Origin: Branchiostoma lanceolatum
Lineage: Eukaryota; Chordata; Leptocardii; Amphioxiformes; Branchiostomatidae
Direction: 5' to 3'
Length of the DNA: 64,000 nucleotides
Assembly (NCBI RefSeq): GCF_035083965.1
Contig: NC_089732.1
Location: forward strand, 12,167,424-12,231,423
This document shows, one piece after another, positions 44,580 through 57,739 of this stretch (position 1 is its first letter; every line of letters starts with the position of its first letter). The position numbers and the translations under genes are program-made. Below the pieces are notes generated by a model. The model was not told the origin of the DNA, made no database searches, and saw only the letters and a program-made list of their open reading frames with translations.

Positions 44580-47500
44580 GGTGATTTTCTTATCTGGTGT
44601 TGTTTGGTCTGTAATCGGTGTCAAATGTTCCGTTGTTGTTTCTAGACCAATAGTATTTGTGTTTGTGTTTGTTGCAGCCTTTGTTGAAAACCGTGTTGAT
44701 ACATGTTCCGTCGTTGTTTCTGGGCCGCTAGTATGTGTGTTTGCTGCAGCCTTTGAGGTAAACATTCTAGTTGCTGTTTCGGTTGTTGGCACCTCAGTAG
44801 ATATCTGGTATGTTGTCAAATGCTCCGTCGTTACTTTTGGACCAGCAGTATCTATATCTGTTGTGATCTTTGTGGGAAGCATTGTTGATACATTTTCCGT
44901 TGTTGGCTCCTTACTAGAGGTCTGGTAAGTTGTCAAATCTTCCGTCGTTGTTTCTAGGACGGTAGTATGCATGTTTGTTGTGATCTTTGTGGGAAGCATT
45001 GTTGATACATGTGCCGTTGTTGGCTCCTCTGTAGAGGTTTGGTAAATTGTTAAAGCTTCCGTCGTTATTTCTGGACCACTAGTTTGTGTGTTTGTTGCAG
45101 CCTTTGTGGTAAACGTTGCTGATACATGTTCCGTTGTTGGCGTCTCAGTAGAGATCTGGTATGTTGTCAAATGTTCCGTCGTTAATTTTGGACCACTAGT
45201 ATGTATGTTTGTTGCAGGCTTTGTGGGAAACATCGTTGATATATGTTCCGTTCCTAGCTTCTCAGTAGAGGTCTGGTAGGTTGTCAAAACTTCCGTCGCT
45301 GTTTCCAGACCACTAGTATGCATGTTTGTTGCAGCCCTTGTGGGAATCATTGTTGATACATGTTCCGTTGTCGGTTCCTCTGTAGAGGTCTGGTCATTTG
45401 TCAAATGCTCCGTCGTTGTTTCTGGGCCACTAGTATGAATGTTTGTTGCAGCCATTGTCGAAAACATTGTTGCTACATGTTCTGTTGTTGGCTTCTCAGT
45501 AGAGGGCTGGTAAGTTGTTAAAGCTTCCGTTGTTATTTCTTGGCCACTAGTATGTATGTTTGTTGCAGCCTTTGTCGGAAACATTGTTGATACATGTTCC
45601 GTTGTTGGCTCCTCTGTGGAGGTCTGGTAAGTTGTCAAATGTCCCGTCGTTGTTTCTGGGACTGTAGGATGCATGTTTGATGTGATCTTTGTGGAAAATC
45701 GTGTTGATACATGTTCCGTTGTTAGCTCCTCAGTAGAAGTCTGGTAAGTCGTTGAAACTTCCGTTATTGCTTCCGTGCTACTAGTATGTGTGGTTGTTGC
45801 AGCCTTTGTGGGGAACATTGTTGATACATGTTCAGTTGTTGGCATTTCAGTATAGGTCTGGTAGGTTGTCAAAACTTCCGTCGTTGTTTCTGGACCACTA
45901 GTATGTATGACTGTTGCAGCATTTGTCGGAAACATTGTTGATACGTGTTCCGTTGCTGGTTCCTCAGTAGAGGTCCGGTATGTTGTCAAAAGCTCCGTCG
46001 TTATTTCCGGGCTACTAGTATGTGTATTTGTTGCAGCCTTTGTCGGAAACATTGTTGATACATGTTCCGTTGTTGGCTCCTCAGTAGATGTATGGTAAGT
46101 TGTCAAATGTCCCGTCGTTGTTTCTGGGACTGTAGGATGCATGTTTGTTGTGATCTTTGTGGAAAATCCTGTTGACGCCGGTTCCGTTGTTGGCTCCTCG
46201 GTAGAGGTCTGGTAAGTTGTTGAAAGTTCCGTTGTTGTTTGCGAACCAGTAGTGCGTATGTTTGTTGTAGCCTTTTTGGGAAGAGTTGTTGAGACAACTT
46301 CCGTTGTTGGTTCCTCAGTGGAAGTTTGGGAAGTTGTCAAATGTTCTGTCGTTGTGTCTGGGTCTGTACTATGTACGTTTGTTGCAAACTTTGTGGGAAA
46401 CACTGTCGATACTGGCTCCGTTGTTGCTTCTTCAATTGAGGTCTTGTATGTTGTCAAATCATCTATTGTTGTCTCCAGGACAACTGTGGCTGGTTTTGTG
46501 ACGGCTGTTGATGATTTTATTGTCGAAGATGATTCCGTTGTCGCTGCATTTGGTGGCTCCACCGTCTGTAGCATTGTAGTTTGTGCTTTTGTTGTTGACA
46601 GAGTGGTGGTTGTGTCAAACAATGTAGAGGTGCTGGACTTTGATGAAGTCGACAAATCTGGAAGGATAGTACTCTGCATAGGAGCACTGAAAAGCTGTGT
46701 TGTATGCGCTGTTGACATTGCATCGGCGGCGGTAGTGGACGCATCGTTTGTAGGGTGAACGGTACTTGGTGGCAGAGTCGTTAGTAAGTTTGTGCTTGTG
46801 TAGGGGGTCGACCTTGATATGCCCTGTATTGTTTTGTGGCTTGTGGCCAGTTCATTTGTCGTAGCCTCGGAGAAAACACCGGTAGACACCGGTTTAGTAG
46901 TTTCCGGTTGGCTTGATGTCTGATCAGTTGTCAAATAGTTCTTCGTTGTTTCAGGTGAAGTTGTTGATATAGTTGTAATGACAGTCGGCGATAAGGTAGT
47001 TGGTGTTTTTGTTGTGAATAATGTGGAAGCTGGATGTAGTTTCGATGTGATGTGAGTTGAGGAGGGAACAGTCGTGGTGTCTTTGGTGCTTGCAGAGTGA
47101 GATGTGGAAGGGGATTCTGTTTTGATTATTGTTGTTGACTCCATCGTCGGCGATACAGTAGTTGGAGTTTTTGTTGTGAATGATGTAGAAACTGGTGGCA
47201 GTTTCGATGTGATGTGAGTTGAGGAAGGAACAGTCGTGGTGTCTTTGGTGCTTGTAGAGTGGGGTGTGGAAGGGGATTCCGTTTTGATTATTGTTGTTGG
47301 CTCCATCGTCGGCGATAAAGTAGTTGGAGTTTTTGTTCTGAATAATGTAGAAACTGGTGGCAGTTTCGATGTGATATGAGTTGATGAAGGAACAGTCGTG
47401 GTGTCTTTGGTGCTTGTAGAGTGAGATGTGGAAGGGGATTCTGTTTTGATTATTGTTGTTGGCTCCATCGTCGGCGAGAAAGTAGTTGGAGTTTTTGTTG

Positions 47501-50500
47501 TGAATAATGTAGAAGCTGGTGGCAGTTTCGATGTGATGTGAGTTGAGGAAGGAACAGTCGTGGTGTCTCTAGTGCTTGCAGAGTGAGATGTTGAAGGGGA
47601 TTCTGTTTTGATTATTGTTGTTGGCTCCATCGTCGGCGATACAGTAGTTGGAGTTTTTGTTGTGAATAATGTGGAAACTGGTGGTAGTTTCGATGTTATA
47701 TGAGTTGAGGAGGGAACAGTTGTGGTGTCTTTGGTGCTTGTAGATATGGAAGTAGCGACAGTGGCGGTGCTGGAGGTTTTTAGGGTAGAGTCAAGAGTAC
47801 TTGGCTGATAAGATGTTTCCGACAATGTTGTTGTGTCAAAGGAAGAAGTCTGTATGGATGGTGATCCTTCTGTACTGGTCTGTTCGAGAAGTGTGGTGCT
47901 TTCAAGAGCAGATGTCAGTGTGCTTTGCTCTGTTGTTACTTGCATTGTAGGAAATTTGGTTTCCTGCGTACTTGACTGATGAGTCGTTTCAAGCAGCGTG
48001 GACCTGACTGTCGATGGATCTTTCGTGCTGGTTTGCACCGTAGAATCATCACGGACCGTGGTCCTTCCAAGGGTAGATGCCAACGTGCTTTGCTCCGTTG
48101 TTACCAGCTTTGTAGAAAACCTGGTTTCTTGCGTACTTGACTGATGGGTCGTTTCCAACAGTGCGGTGGTGTCAATGGTGGACCTGATTGTTGACTGTTC
48201 TTCTGTGCTTGTTTGCACCGTTGTTTCATCAGAGGCCATTGTCTCATAGAGAGTAGATGCCAGTGTGCTTTGCTCAGATATTGTAGAAAACCAGCTTCCT
48301 TCCGTGTTTAACTGGTGCGTCGCTTCCGACATTTTGGTTGTATCAATGGTTGATCTGATTGTCGACGGTTCTTCTGCTGTGCTTGTGTGCACTGCTGTCT
48401 GATCAGTGACTGTAGTCTCTCCTTGGAAAGATGTCCTTTGTTCTGTTCCTACTCCAATTGTAGAAAACCAGTTTTCTCGTGTGTTTGATTGATGAGTCGT
48501 TTCAAACATTGTGGTTTTGTCGAGGGTAGACCTCGCGGTTGACGGTTCTTCTGTGCTGGTTTGCACCGTCGTATAATCAGAGAATGTGTTCTCTTCAACA
48601 GTAGATGATGGCGTGCTTTGCTCTATGGTTACTGGCATTGTAGGAAACCTGGTTTCTTGCGTACTTGACTGATGAGTCGTTTCCAATTGTGTGGTTGTAT
48701 CAGGGGTGGATCTGACCGTCGACGGTTCTTCTGTGCTGGTTTGCATCGTTGTCTTATCAGGGACTGTTGTATCTTCCAAAGTAGATGTCAGTGTGTTTTT
48801 CTCTGTTGTTATTGCCATTGTAGAAAACCCGGTTTCTTCTGTATTTGATTGATGAGTCGTATCGGATAGTGTAGTTGTGGCAAGGGTTGACCTGATGGTT
48901 GACGGTTTTTCTGTGCTTGTGCGCATCGTTGTCGGATCCGTGACTGTAGTCTCTCCTTGGGAAGATGTCAAAATATTTTGTTCTGTTGTTACTGACATTG
49001 TAGAAAGCCTGGTTTCTTGCGTATTTGACGGATGAGTCGTTTCCAATAGTGTGGTTGTATCAGTGGTGGATCTGATTGTCGACGGTTCTTTGGTGCTAGT
49101 TTGCATTGCTGTCTCATCGGAGACTGTCGTGTCTTCAAGAGTAGATGTTGACGGGCTTTCCTCTGTTGACACTTGCATTGTGGAAAACGTTCTTCCTTGC
49201 GTACTTGACTGAGGAGTTGTTTTCAGCAGTGCGGTGGTGTCATGTGTAGACTTGATTGTCAGCGCTTCTTCTGTGCTTGTGTGCACAGTTGACTGGTCAG
49301 GGACTGTTGTCTCTTCAAGAGTAGATGTCAGCGTGCTTTGCTCTGTTGTTACTTGCATTGTTGGAAACCTGGTTTCTTGCGTACTTAATCGATGGGTCGT
49401 TTCCAACATTGAGGTGGTGCCAAGGGTTGGTCTAATTGTCGATGGTTCACCTGTGCTGCTTTGCATATCAGACACTGTGGTGTCCTTAGGAGTAGACGTG
49501 CTTTGGTCCGTTGTTTCATGCATTGTAGAAAATCTGGTTTCTTGTGTACTTGGCTGATGTGTCGTTTCTAACATTATAGTGGAATCATGGGTAGATCTAA
49601 TTGTCGACGGCTCTTTTGTGCTTGTATGAACCGTTGTCTGATCGATGACTGTAGTCTCTCCTTGGGAAGATGCCATCGTACTGTGTTCTGTTCTTACTCC
49701 CATTGTAGAAAACCTGGCTTCTTGCGTGCTTGGCTGATAAGAGGTTTCCAACAGTGTAGTTGTGTCAAAAGTGGATCTGATTGTCGACGGTTCTTCCGTG
49801 CTGGTCTGCAACGTTGTCTCGTCAAAGAATGTAGATGCCAGAGTATCTTGCTCTGTGGTTACCTGCATTGTAGGAAACCTGGTTTCTTGCGTGTTTTGCT
49901 GGTGAGTCATTTCCAAACGTGTGGTCGTGTCAACGTTGGACCTGATTGTCGATGGTTCTTCTGTACTGGTTTCCACCGTTGTGTCATCAGGTACGGTGGT
50001 CTCTTTCATAGTAGATGTCAATGTAATTTTCTCTGTTGCTTCCAGCATTGTAGAAACCGTCCTTCCTTGCGTACTTGATTGATGAGTCGTTTCCGGCATT
50101 GCGGTGGTGGCTATGCTGGACCTGATTGATGACGGTTCTTCTGTGTTCGTGTGTACCGTTGTCTGATCAGTGACTGTTGTCTCTTCAAGAGTAGATACCA
50201 TCGTGCTTTGTTCCGTTGCTACCTGCATTGTAGAAAACGTTCTTCCTTGCGTACTTGGCTGATGAGTCGTTTCCAACAATGTGGTGGTGTCAAGTGTGGA
50301 CCTGATTGTCGACGGTTCTTCTGTGCTGGTGTACACCGTTGTCTGATCAGGAACTGTTGTCTCCTTAAGAATAGATGACAACGTGCTTTGGTCCGTTGTT
50401 ACCTGCATTGTAGAAAACCCGGTTTCTTGCGTACTTGGCCGAAGAGTCGTTTTTGACATTGTGGTGGTGTCAAAAGTGGACCTGATTGTCAACGGTTCTT

Positions 50501-52262
50501 TTGTGCTGGTCAGTACGGTTTTCTCATCAATGACTGTGGCCTCTTCAACAGTAGATGCCAGCGAACCTCGTTCTGTGGTTACCTGAATTGTAGGAAACCT
50601 AGTTTCTTGCGTACTTGACTGGTGAGTCGTTTCTAACAGTGTGGTTGTGTCAAGGTTTGACCTGATTGTCGACGGTTCTTTTGTGCTGGTGTGCACCGTT
50701 GTATCTTCAGGGAATGTGGTCTCTTTAAGAGTAGACGTCAATGTGATTTTCTCTGTTGCTCTTGGCATTGTAGAAATCCTGGTTTGAGTCGTACTTGACT
50801 GATGGGTCGTATCCAACAGTGTGGTGGTGTCATATGTGAACCCGGTTGTCGACGGTTCTTCTGTACTGGTGTGCACTGTTGTTTGATCGGTGCCTGTAGA
50901 CTCTTCTTGGGAATATGTCAACGTACTTTGTTCTGTTCTTACTCCCATTGTAGAAAACCTGTTATCCTGCGTATTTGACTGATGAGTCGTTTCCATCAGT
51001 GTGCTGATGTCAGAGGTGGAACTGATTGTCGAGGGTTCTTCCGTGCTAATCTGTACCGTTGACTCATCACGGACTGTGGCCTTTTCAGCAGTAGATGCCA
51101 GAGTGCTTTGTTCTGTAGTTACTTGCATTGTAGGAAACCTGGTTCCTTGCGTACTTGACTGATGAGTTGTTTCTAGCAGTGTGGTTGTTTCAAGGGTGGA
51201 ACTGATAGTAGACGGTTCATATGTGCTTGTTTGCATCGTTGTCTGATCAGAGACTGTATTCTCTTCAACAGTAGATACTGTCGTACTTTGCTCCGGTGTT
51301 ACCTGCATTGTAGGAAACTTGGTTTCTTGCGTACTTGACTGATGAGTTGTTTCTAACAGTGTTGTTGTGTCGAGGTTTGACCTGAGTGTCGACGGTTCTT
51401 CTGTACTAGTTTGCATTGTTGTCTCATCAGTTACTGTTGACTCTTCAAAGATGGATGTCAGGGTGCTTTCCTCCTGTGTTACTTGCATAGTAGAAAACCT
51501 GGTTTCTTGCGTGCTTGACTGATGAGTCGTTTCCAACGGTGTTGTGGTGTCAAGGGTGGACCCGATTGTCGTTGTTTCTGGCGCAGTTGTTGATGGAATA
51601 GTGACAACAGCTGACGTTTGGGGTGTTGTATGTAGTTCTGTTGTTTGCTCCAACGTTTGCAGTATTGTGGCTACTTTTGTAGGAGATTGAGTGGCGGTTG
51701 TTTCATGAGAAGAAACAGTGGTCGTTTGTGTAGAGGATGACAAATCAGGTCGATTGCTGCTGTGCAGACTTGAGCTCAATGATTTTGTGGTGTCAACAGT
51801 TGATGATGGTGTCTTTGAAGTGTCTTCATAGGTAAGAGTTGTTTGCTCTGTTGTAGAAGCTGAGGCAGATGTGGGAAATGGAACTGTTGTGTGCATGGTC
51901 GTTTGTGTCGTGGCTTGTGAGGTTAAAGCTGAAGAAGCAGTTCTTTCGTTGGTGGGATTAAACATGGTGGGCCCTTCCGTGGTTACTTCAGTAGAGGAGG
52001 TAAGATCTTTACCAGTTGTTATGGCTGTTGTTAAAGGTATTGACGCTGACGATTGATATTGTGCATGCGTGTTAGACATGTCCGACGTTTGTGAAGTTGG
52101 GTATGAAATTGTATTTTCTTTAGCTGCAGTGATTGTTGCCTGTGCAGTTTGACTTGAAGAGGTCTCAGATGTTGTCTCTCTAGTTGTCTCCTCAACTAGT
52201 GTGGTTGGGACGTTTGTGGTGTCTGATGGTGTCGTTGTTTCTGATAAACTAGCTGTAGATAT
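44580..52262 (-). CDS. Exon 3: 7.7-kb giant mucin exon with three repeat families
   Basis: This 7,683-bp exon (2,561 codons) is phase 0-0. It starts after 'tcctcctcttcacag' (ISTASLSETTTPSDTT) and ends ACC|GTAAGT. After ~220 irregular PTS residues comes a 60-residue (180-bp) repeat with TTLLETTHQSSTQETRF and TVQTSTEEPSTIRST, about 22 copies (51.5-47.8 kb). Next are about five copies of a 54-residue (162-bp) repeat with TTTVPSSTHITSKLPP (47.7-47.0 kb). After a linker, a 39-residue (117-bp) repeat with LTTYQTSTEEPTTEHVSTMF follows (46.4-44.7 kb). The composition is Thr/Ser/Pro/Glu-rich without Cys. The open frame continues upstream into the intron to an ATG at 52349 with a hydrophobic stretch; I prefer the acceptor because its phase matches exon 2. 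Confidence 0.88.
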
Positions 52263-52966
52263 CTGTGAAGAGGAGGATGATTGATTGTTTTCTACCATAC
52301 TATAAAGAATACTACATGCAAATAGGAGATGAGTTAGCTGGCCATACATAGAGTGCAGTTTGCATCCTAGGGAGGGGGGGATGTTACCCTCGCCGCTGTT
52401 TCACCAACTGGCCAATACTTCACATTATTTCTAACGGATTCTACTATTAATAACCCCTTATAGAGGCCTGACGAAGGCTAGACAATTGAAGAAGAGTCTA
52501 TGTTGCCCAACAACAATCAATTGTCTTCCATCAGGACATTGTGGACTAAATTGCCTCCAAACATCCTCTACCATCATCAATAAACAAATGTAAATGTGCA
52601 AAATATGAATGTATTTGCATATGACTAATGGGAAATACCGCAATACCTCGGTGGTGATTGATTGGAGTATGTAAACGTCAACATGGTTAGATACTAACCA
52701 TTCAAGTTAGGATTTACTTACTCTTCTTACCTGACGTCTACCGATGAGCAACATATTGCAGCTTTCAAGTGAAACCCCAGATTGGATCATTTAATATTAA
52801 ATGTACATGTTATACTATCATCGTACAGCCAGCAAATGTTAGTGTAGATACCTCAGATTTTATATCATAGTCATGGCAAATCCAAGACCGTGGAAAAGTT
52901 GCAGTATATCAAGTCGTTATTGTAAGTTATACACTGTTGGCGGTAAAAGAAACACGGTAACCATAC
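52263..52966 (-). other. Intron 2
   Basis: This is a 704-bp phase 0 intron (GAG|GTATGG donor). It is AT-rich, apart from a short 'gaggggggg' run near 52371. No gene is seen. Confidence 0.65.
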
Positions 52967-53718
52967 CTCTTTTGTGGTTTTTGTGCTGGCACTTGTTGAG
53001 GCTTCTCTGGTAGGCCCAAGCGTTGGTATCATAGTGGCACCATCAGTAGACTGTCGTGTCGTCTCAAAGTTGGTGGTAGTTTCTTCATCTGTAGTAGCTC
53101 CGGTAGTTGACGCCACAGTCTGCTCGAATATTGTAGGCATTCCTGGGGTTTCCATTGTTGTAGTTTCCGTTGTATCTCCTATATTTACAGCCGTGAGTCC
53201 CACAGAATATGTCTCAGTTTGTCTCTCTGACGTTATAACATCTTCTGTCGTGGATGAACTAGTTCTGTGGCCTGTATCTGTCACCACACCAGTACTTTGC
53301 GAACTGGTTGTCTCAAACGTCCTCTCTTCACCTTCAAACACTGTCGACATATCATTCGTCGTTTGCGACGATGTTTGTCCGATACTTTCTGTAGAAAATG
53401 ATGACATTGTATGTTCTACAATATCAGAGGTAGTTAGTTCACTCTCTTTAACTACTGTAAGTTCACTAGTATGACTAGAAGGATATATTACATCCGTACT
53501 GCTTGGCAGACGGTCTTGTGTATCTGTTGTGTCTCTTGTTAATGATTCCGTCGATGCCTCCGTTGGCGACGACAGAGTTTCTATTCCTATTGTTGTAGGC
53601 ACGATATCTGTGCTTTCTTCTTCTAATTCGTCGTTTCTTCTAAATCTGTGATGACTTTGTAACTCTTGTTTCATTGTCAGTTCTGTGTTGTGACTTTGTC
53701 CAGACTGACTGGTGCGAC
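52967..53718 (-). CDS. Exon 2: N-terminal region of the mucin with furin-like site
   Basis: This 752-bp exon, phase 1 to 0, starts after 'cttcttcaatattttag' with GRTSQSGQSHNTELTMKQEL and ends AAAGAG|GTATGG. About 25 residues in is H-H-R-F-R-R-N-D, a fit to the furin consensus R-x-R/K-R, followed by an acidic stretch (ELEEEST). The rest is Ser/Thr-rich but less repetitive and richer in Glu, Ile and Val than the later exons. It directly follows the signal-peptide exon, so this is the N-terminus of the mature protein. Confidence 0.82.
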
Positions 53719-54017
53719 CTAAAATATTGAAGAAGGCAATAGATTCGATTATGATACAAAGAAAATTATTTCCAGCAATAGACATGACTTTCAAAGTATA
53801 GGTTAACATTCATGAATGTGCGAATTGGACAGTTATAGGGTTTCAGTTACTAGTATCTGATTATGTGCGAAGGGACCTGTTTGTGTTACAATAATCTTTT
53901 GACCGTCTAAAATGTAAAATGATTGAAATACAATTTGTTATTCCTCACTTACACAAAGATACAATACATTTTCGTAGTTTGGGACACAAATAAATGTAAG
54001 TACCATATATATGCGCG

Positions 54018-54090
54018 CACACACACATTCACACATTCATACATTCACACACACACACACACACACAAGCATGCACACACATACACAAAC
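54018..54090. repeat. CA-rich simple repeat
   Basis: This is an imperfect CA/CATA tract in intron 1. Confidence 0.85.
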
Positions 54091-54851
54091 ATACACAACC
54101 ACCTCTTTGCATTAATGTTGTATATGTAACGTCAACAAATATGACTCATAAGAAGATTTGTACAAAGACGACATACCAACATTGCATCTGAATTGCAAAT
54201 GATGACAATTACTCCATGTTCCCAAAACGTTCGAAAGCAACTCTCGTATTCAAGTATTCAAGATTTTATTCGTGTGTTTGTGAATAGCTGCAAGGTACAA
54301 CTAATTTTTTTCATTGAAATGGACTTAATGAATATTTCTTTGGCAGGCGCAGATTTTCCAGTGAGTCTAAAATTTGTCGATCCTTACACAGTTTGTTACG
54401 AGTGAACTAATTGGACGGGGACTTTCTAAGGTGACGTCATAATAGGGGATAATTGTCTGTTTAAATGTCAAAAAGCTAATCATACCCAATCATCGGCAGT
54501 AGTCTAATTGACAGATAGTCGTCACAAAGTGCCAGTTGCTCCCCGTGGCATGCTCTTACCAGAGCATACAATGAGCATGCAATCTTAACACAAAAAGGTG
54601 AGAAACTTGATTTCAGTAGGTTAAATATCCTTTATCAATTCACTAATTGCATTGAATTATGCATTATTAGAAACGCTTTTTTGCTGCCCTTTCCGGTAAT
54701 AGTCATGGATTAATGACCAGAGTAAGTAAGTGTGTGAAACATAAGTATAAGCTCCAACATTAACCACGATCATATGTCCGTTGCTTCTTAGAGACTAGTG
54801 TTATGTGTGACATCATTGAAAACTGTTTTTCGCAGTCTCATAAGATTGTAC

Positions 54852-55112
54852 AGCCCCCCTCTCCCCCCCTCTCACTGGACACGCGGCACGCTGGTGGCGT
54901 CGATGCGGCCGACTGAATAGAAAAAGTACTCAACAAATGTCATCGACAAAAAAACGAATCTTTGTAAGCTTTGTGTGTTTTGTTATCTTTCTGATCATAC
55001 TTGTACGTTTTGAATAATATTCCCATTATAAATTAAAGTCAATGGTAACAAAAATCTAGTTTAGGACGCAGCGACGCCGCCAGCGTGCCTCTGGTCCAGT
55101 GACAGGGGGGCT
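54852..55112. mobile_element. MITE-like element with ~45-bp terminal inverted repeats
   Basis: The left end reads agcccccct...tcactggac...gcacgctggtggcgtcg. The reverse complement of the right end reads agcccccctgtcactggac...gcacgctggcggcgtcg. The left arm has a ~10-bp C/T insertion. The interior (about 160 bp) is AT-rich and non-coding. Length near 260 bp, long TIRs and no ORF fit a non-autonomous DNA transposon. I could not define a target-site duplication with certainty. Confidence 0.75.
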
Positions 55113-56587
55113 TAGCATAATCACGCGTTAAATTTGTGCAAGGAGCTTGCTAGTTTTCTGAAAGCAGTCCCTACTTTACAACGTGCCCTATGAAACCATT
55201 CAACTTTTTCAAAACCTTAAGCCATGAAAAGCTGACTCAGAACAAAGCTACAGAGAGAATACATGTAATAGTCCTGAAAACATGTCGTTGAGTTGTTGGA
55301 TCAGTTTCGTCACTAGACCGCGGTATTTATATGTATCAACAGACACCTGTTCACACAGTGCATCATCAGTGTCGCGGCAGGGGGCATGTAAAACTAATCA
55401 TGGCCCAGTTAACTTGTTGTTCCAGATCGTGGAATGATTATTACAAAACGGCTGTTTGAAGTTTGAAAATATTTGTCCTGTATGTTAATGCTTTCTGTTT
55501 TGCGTGTTTATTGAGGCATGTGTTTGAAAAGATTCTGCAGATATTGCAAAATGTAGTGCACGTTTCATAGACTAAATTTTCCGTAAGTCGTCTGACGTCA
55601 CTGCATGAAGGCACTGTATCTTATACTTAATCTTACGGCATCAAAGCAGCCATCTTGGGGAGGGGGGTGATAGTTGACTTTCGACGACTACATTTATGAT
55701 CTTCTAAAGCATTTTCACATTTTCTATAAAGGTTGACTTCAGCAAATTATGGACATGTCAAAGTTTAACCATACTAATCCTAGAGAAAATTGCAAAGTTT
55801 GTACAATTTCTGGCAAGCAGTAATTTGGCACAGTCGAGTAAGATACCCGGTTTATAGATTACCATAAGACAATAACCTGAGTGGTGAGAAATATCACAGG
55901 CCGCTAAAATCACAGAAAAGAGTCTGAATTTGAAAGGACATAGACATTTGAGGTTTCTAAAGAAATAACCGTCATTTGTGTGGAGGATGGGGGTGAGGAA
56001 TTTTGCTTGTTTCTGTTTCCTTGTAATTGTCCCCGCACCCTTCACTAATAACACACCAAACATAACGTCTGGTTTATATCCATGTTAACAGCTGGTGTAT
56101 AATTCCAGAGGGTTAACAACCACTGACGTCTCTAGGGATAAAAAAAACACCAGTTTATTTTCACACGGCCCGTAGTTATCTCTAAAAGTCGTGCTTTAGA
56201 TCCAGTATGTAAGCTCTTTAGGTAGGGAATTGCTCGTGCTTTGTGTTTAACGCTAGAGATAATCTTAGAATCCGTAACTTAATGCCTTCTTCTCACGCGC
56301 TGCCAGCAAATAATTGTCGTCCTTCAAACTAAAGTGGTTTTAGAAATAATAAAAAATCGGAATAGACCAATTATGAAAGAATGTATGTCAAGGATATGAA
56401 ACAATGTCTCAAGGTGGCACTATAAAAACATTATTCTATGAAGAATTCCTTCGGACCACACTGAGTTGATTTTATGGATAGAGTCTTCCATACACAACAA
56501 AACTGATACGAGTGAGCGAAAAGAATGTGGGGAAATGTCTAAATATTGACTAATTGGGCATGGTATAATAAACAACATTCTTTGTTC

Positions 56588-56760
56588 TTGTTCTGTCAGG
56601 AGTTCCGTTGTTTCGTTTCAGACAATCCTGCAACAAATTAACTTCTACAATTGTTCTTATAGAATTTAGGTTGTCTTGTTTCAGAAGATATTGTAACAAA
56701 CTAACTTAATATACAATTGTTCCTTCAGGGGTTGCGTTCTACTGCTGTTTTAGAAGAAGC
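56588..56760. repeat. Low-copy tandem repeat, ~65-bp period
   Basis: Diverged copies start near 56588, 56651 and 56717. They share 'ttgttc...cag...gtt' and 'aacaaa(t/c)taactt..tacaattgttc'. Confidence 0.55.
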
Positions 56761-57739
56761 TAAATTCTCTAACTAAGAAACTCACATTTGGCAGTTACCT
56801 GTATTTGTTTATTCAGAACACAAATAAGTATGTCGCTAGGATCGTGCCATGTTCCGTGAAGTCTCATGTAAACATTCATTTCCGTTCACTGATGAAAGAT
56901 GTCGGGTGGGCATCTATAACGTCTGGTATCTCTCCTATTGCAATCCAGTTGAATGTGTAGATTGAATTAAAGTATCATATTGAACTAGACAGGCAACATT
57001 TGCACGAGCAAATACAACATGTATCGCCCATTTCCCTCCCCATGCAAAAAGCGGCTGTTCTAATGGAAAAAAAAAACTAACGTTTGTTGTATGCTGCAAT
57101 GTGGGTATTTGAATAAAGAATTGAATTGAAGACCAGTCATAAATGGATCTCTCCCAAGTTGAAACCCTATGCATGGATGGGCTCTTCCAGGCACCCATAT
57201 TCATACTGGACCATATTCAAAAAACACCTCTACCAAAAAAACAGGACTTTTTTGATAAGCAACCGAGCCCAAAATTGAATTTTCAAAAACTGAATGACTA
57301 ATCTTATCAAAGGTAACTGCATTCGTTCTTTCGTGAGGACCCCTCTGACTATTGTCCCAAGCTTCTCATACAACCTTGCAAACGTAAATTCAGACATCTA
57401 GGTTAATACTACAGATCCTTGTATTCAGGACTCTTTGTTGTTCTTTTGACGGCGACTTAATGTACTTGCTTTGTGGCACGCCTACGCACCTGCCCAACCC
57501 AGCCCTACCCAACATTGATAGCATGCCAGTCGGGAATGGTACCGCTTAACTTCACAAAGTCTTTTGTGTTGCTACAATTTGGGAACGCGGCGAAATTACA
57601 AGTCGCAAATTTATTTACTTGTAGTTCTAAAAGCCCCCCTCCCCCTCACACACACACACAAACACACAAACATCTGAAGGGCCACTATATAAGACTAGGG
57701 TAAACTAGAATGGCAACATTTTCGGGAAAATGCAGGATA

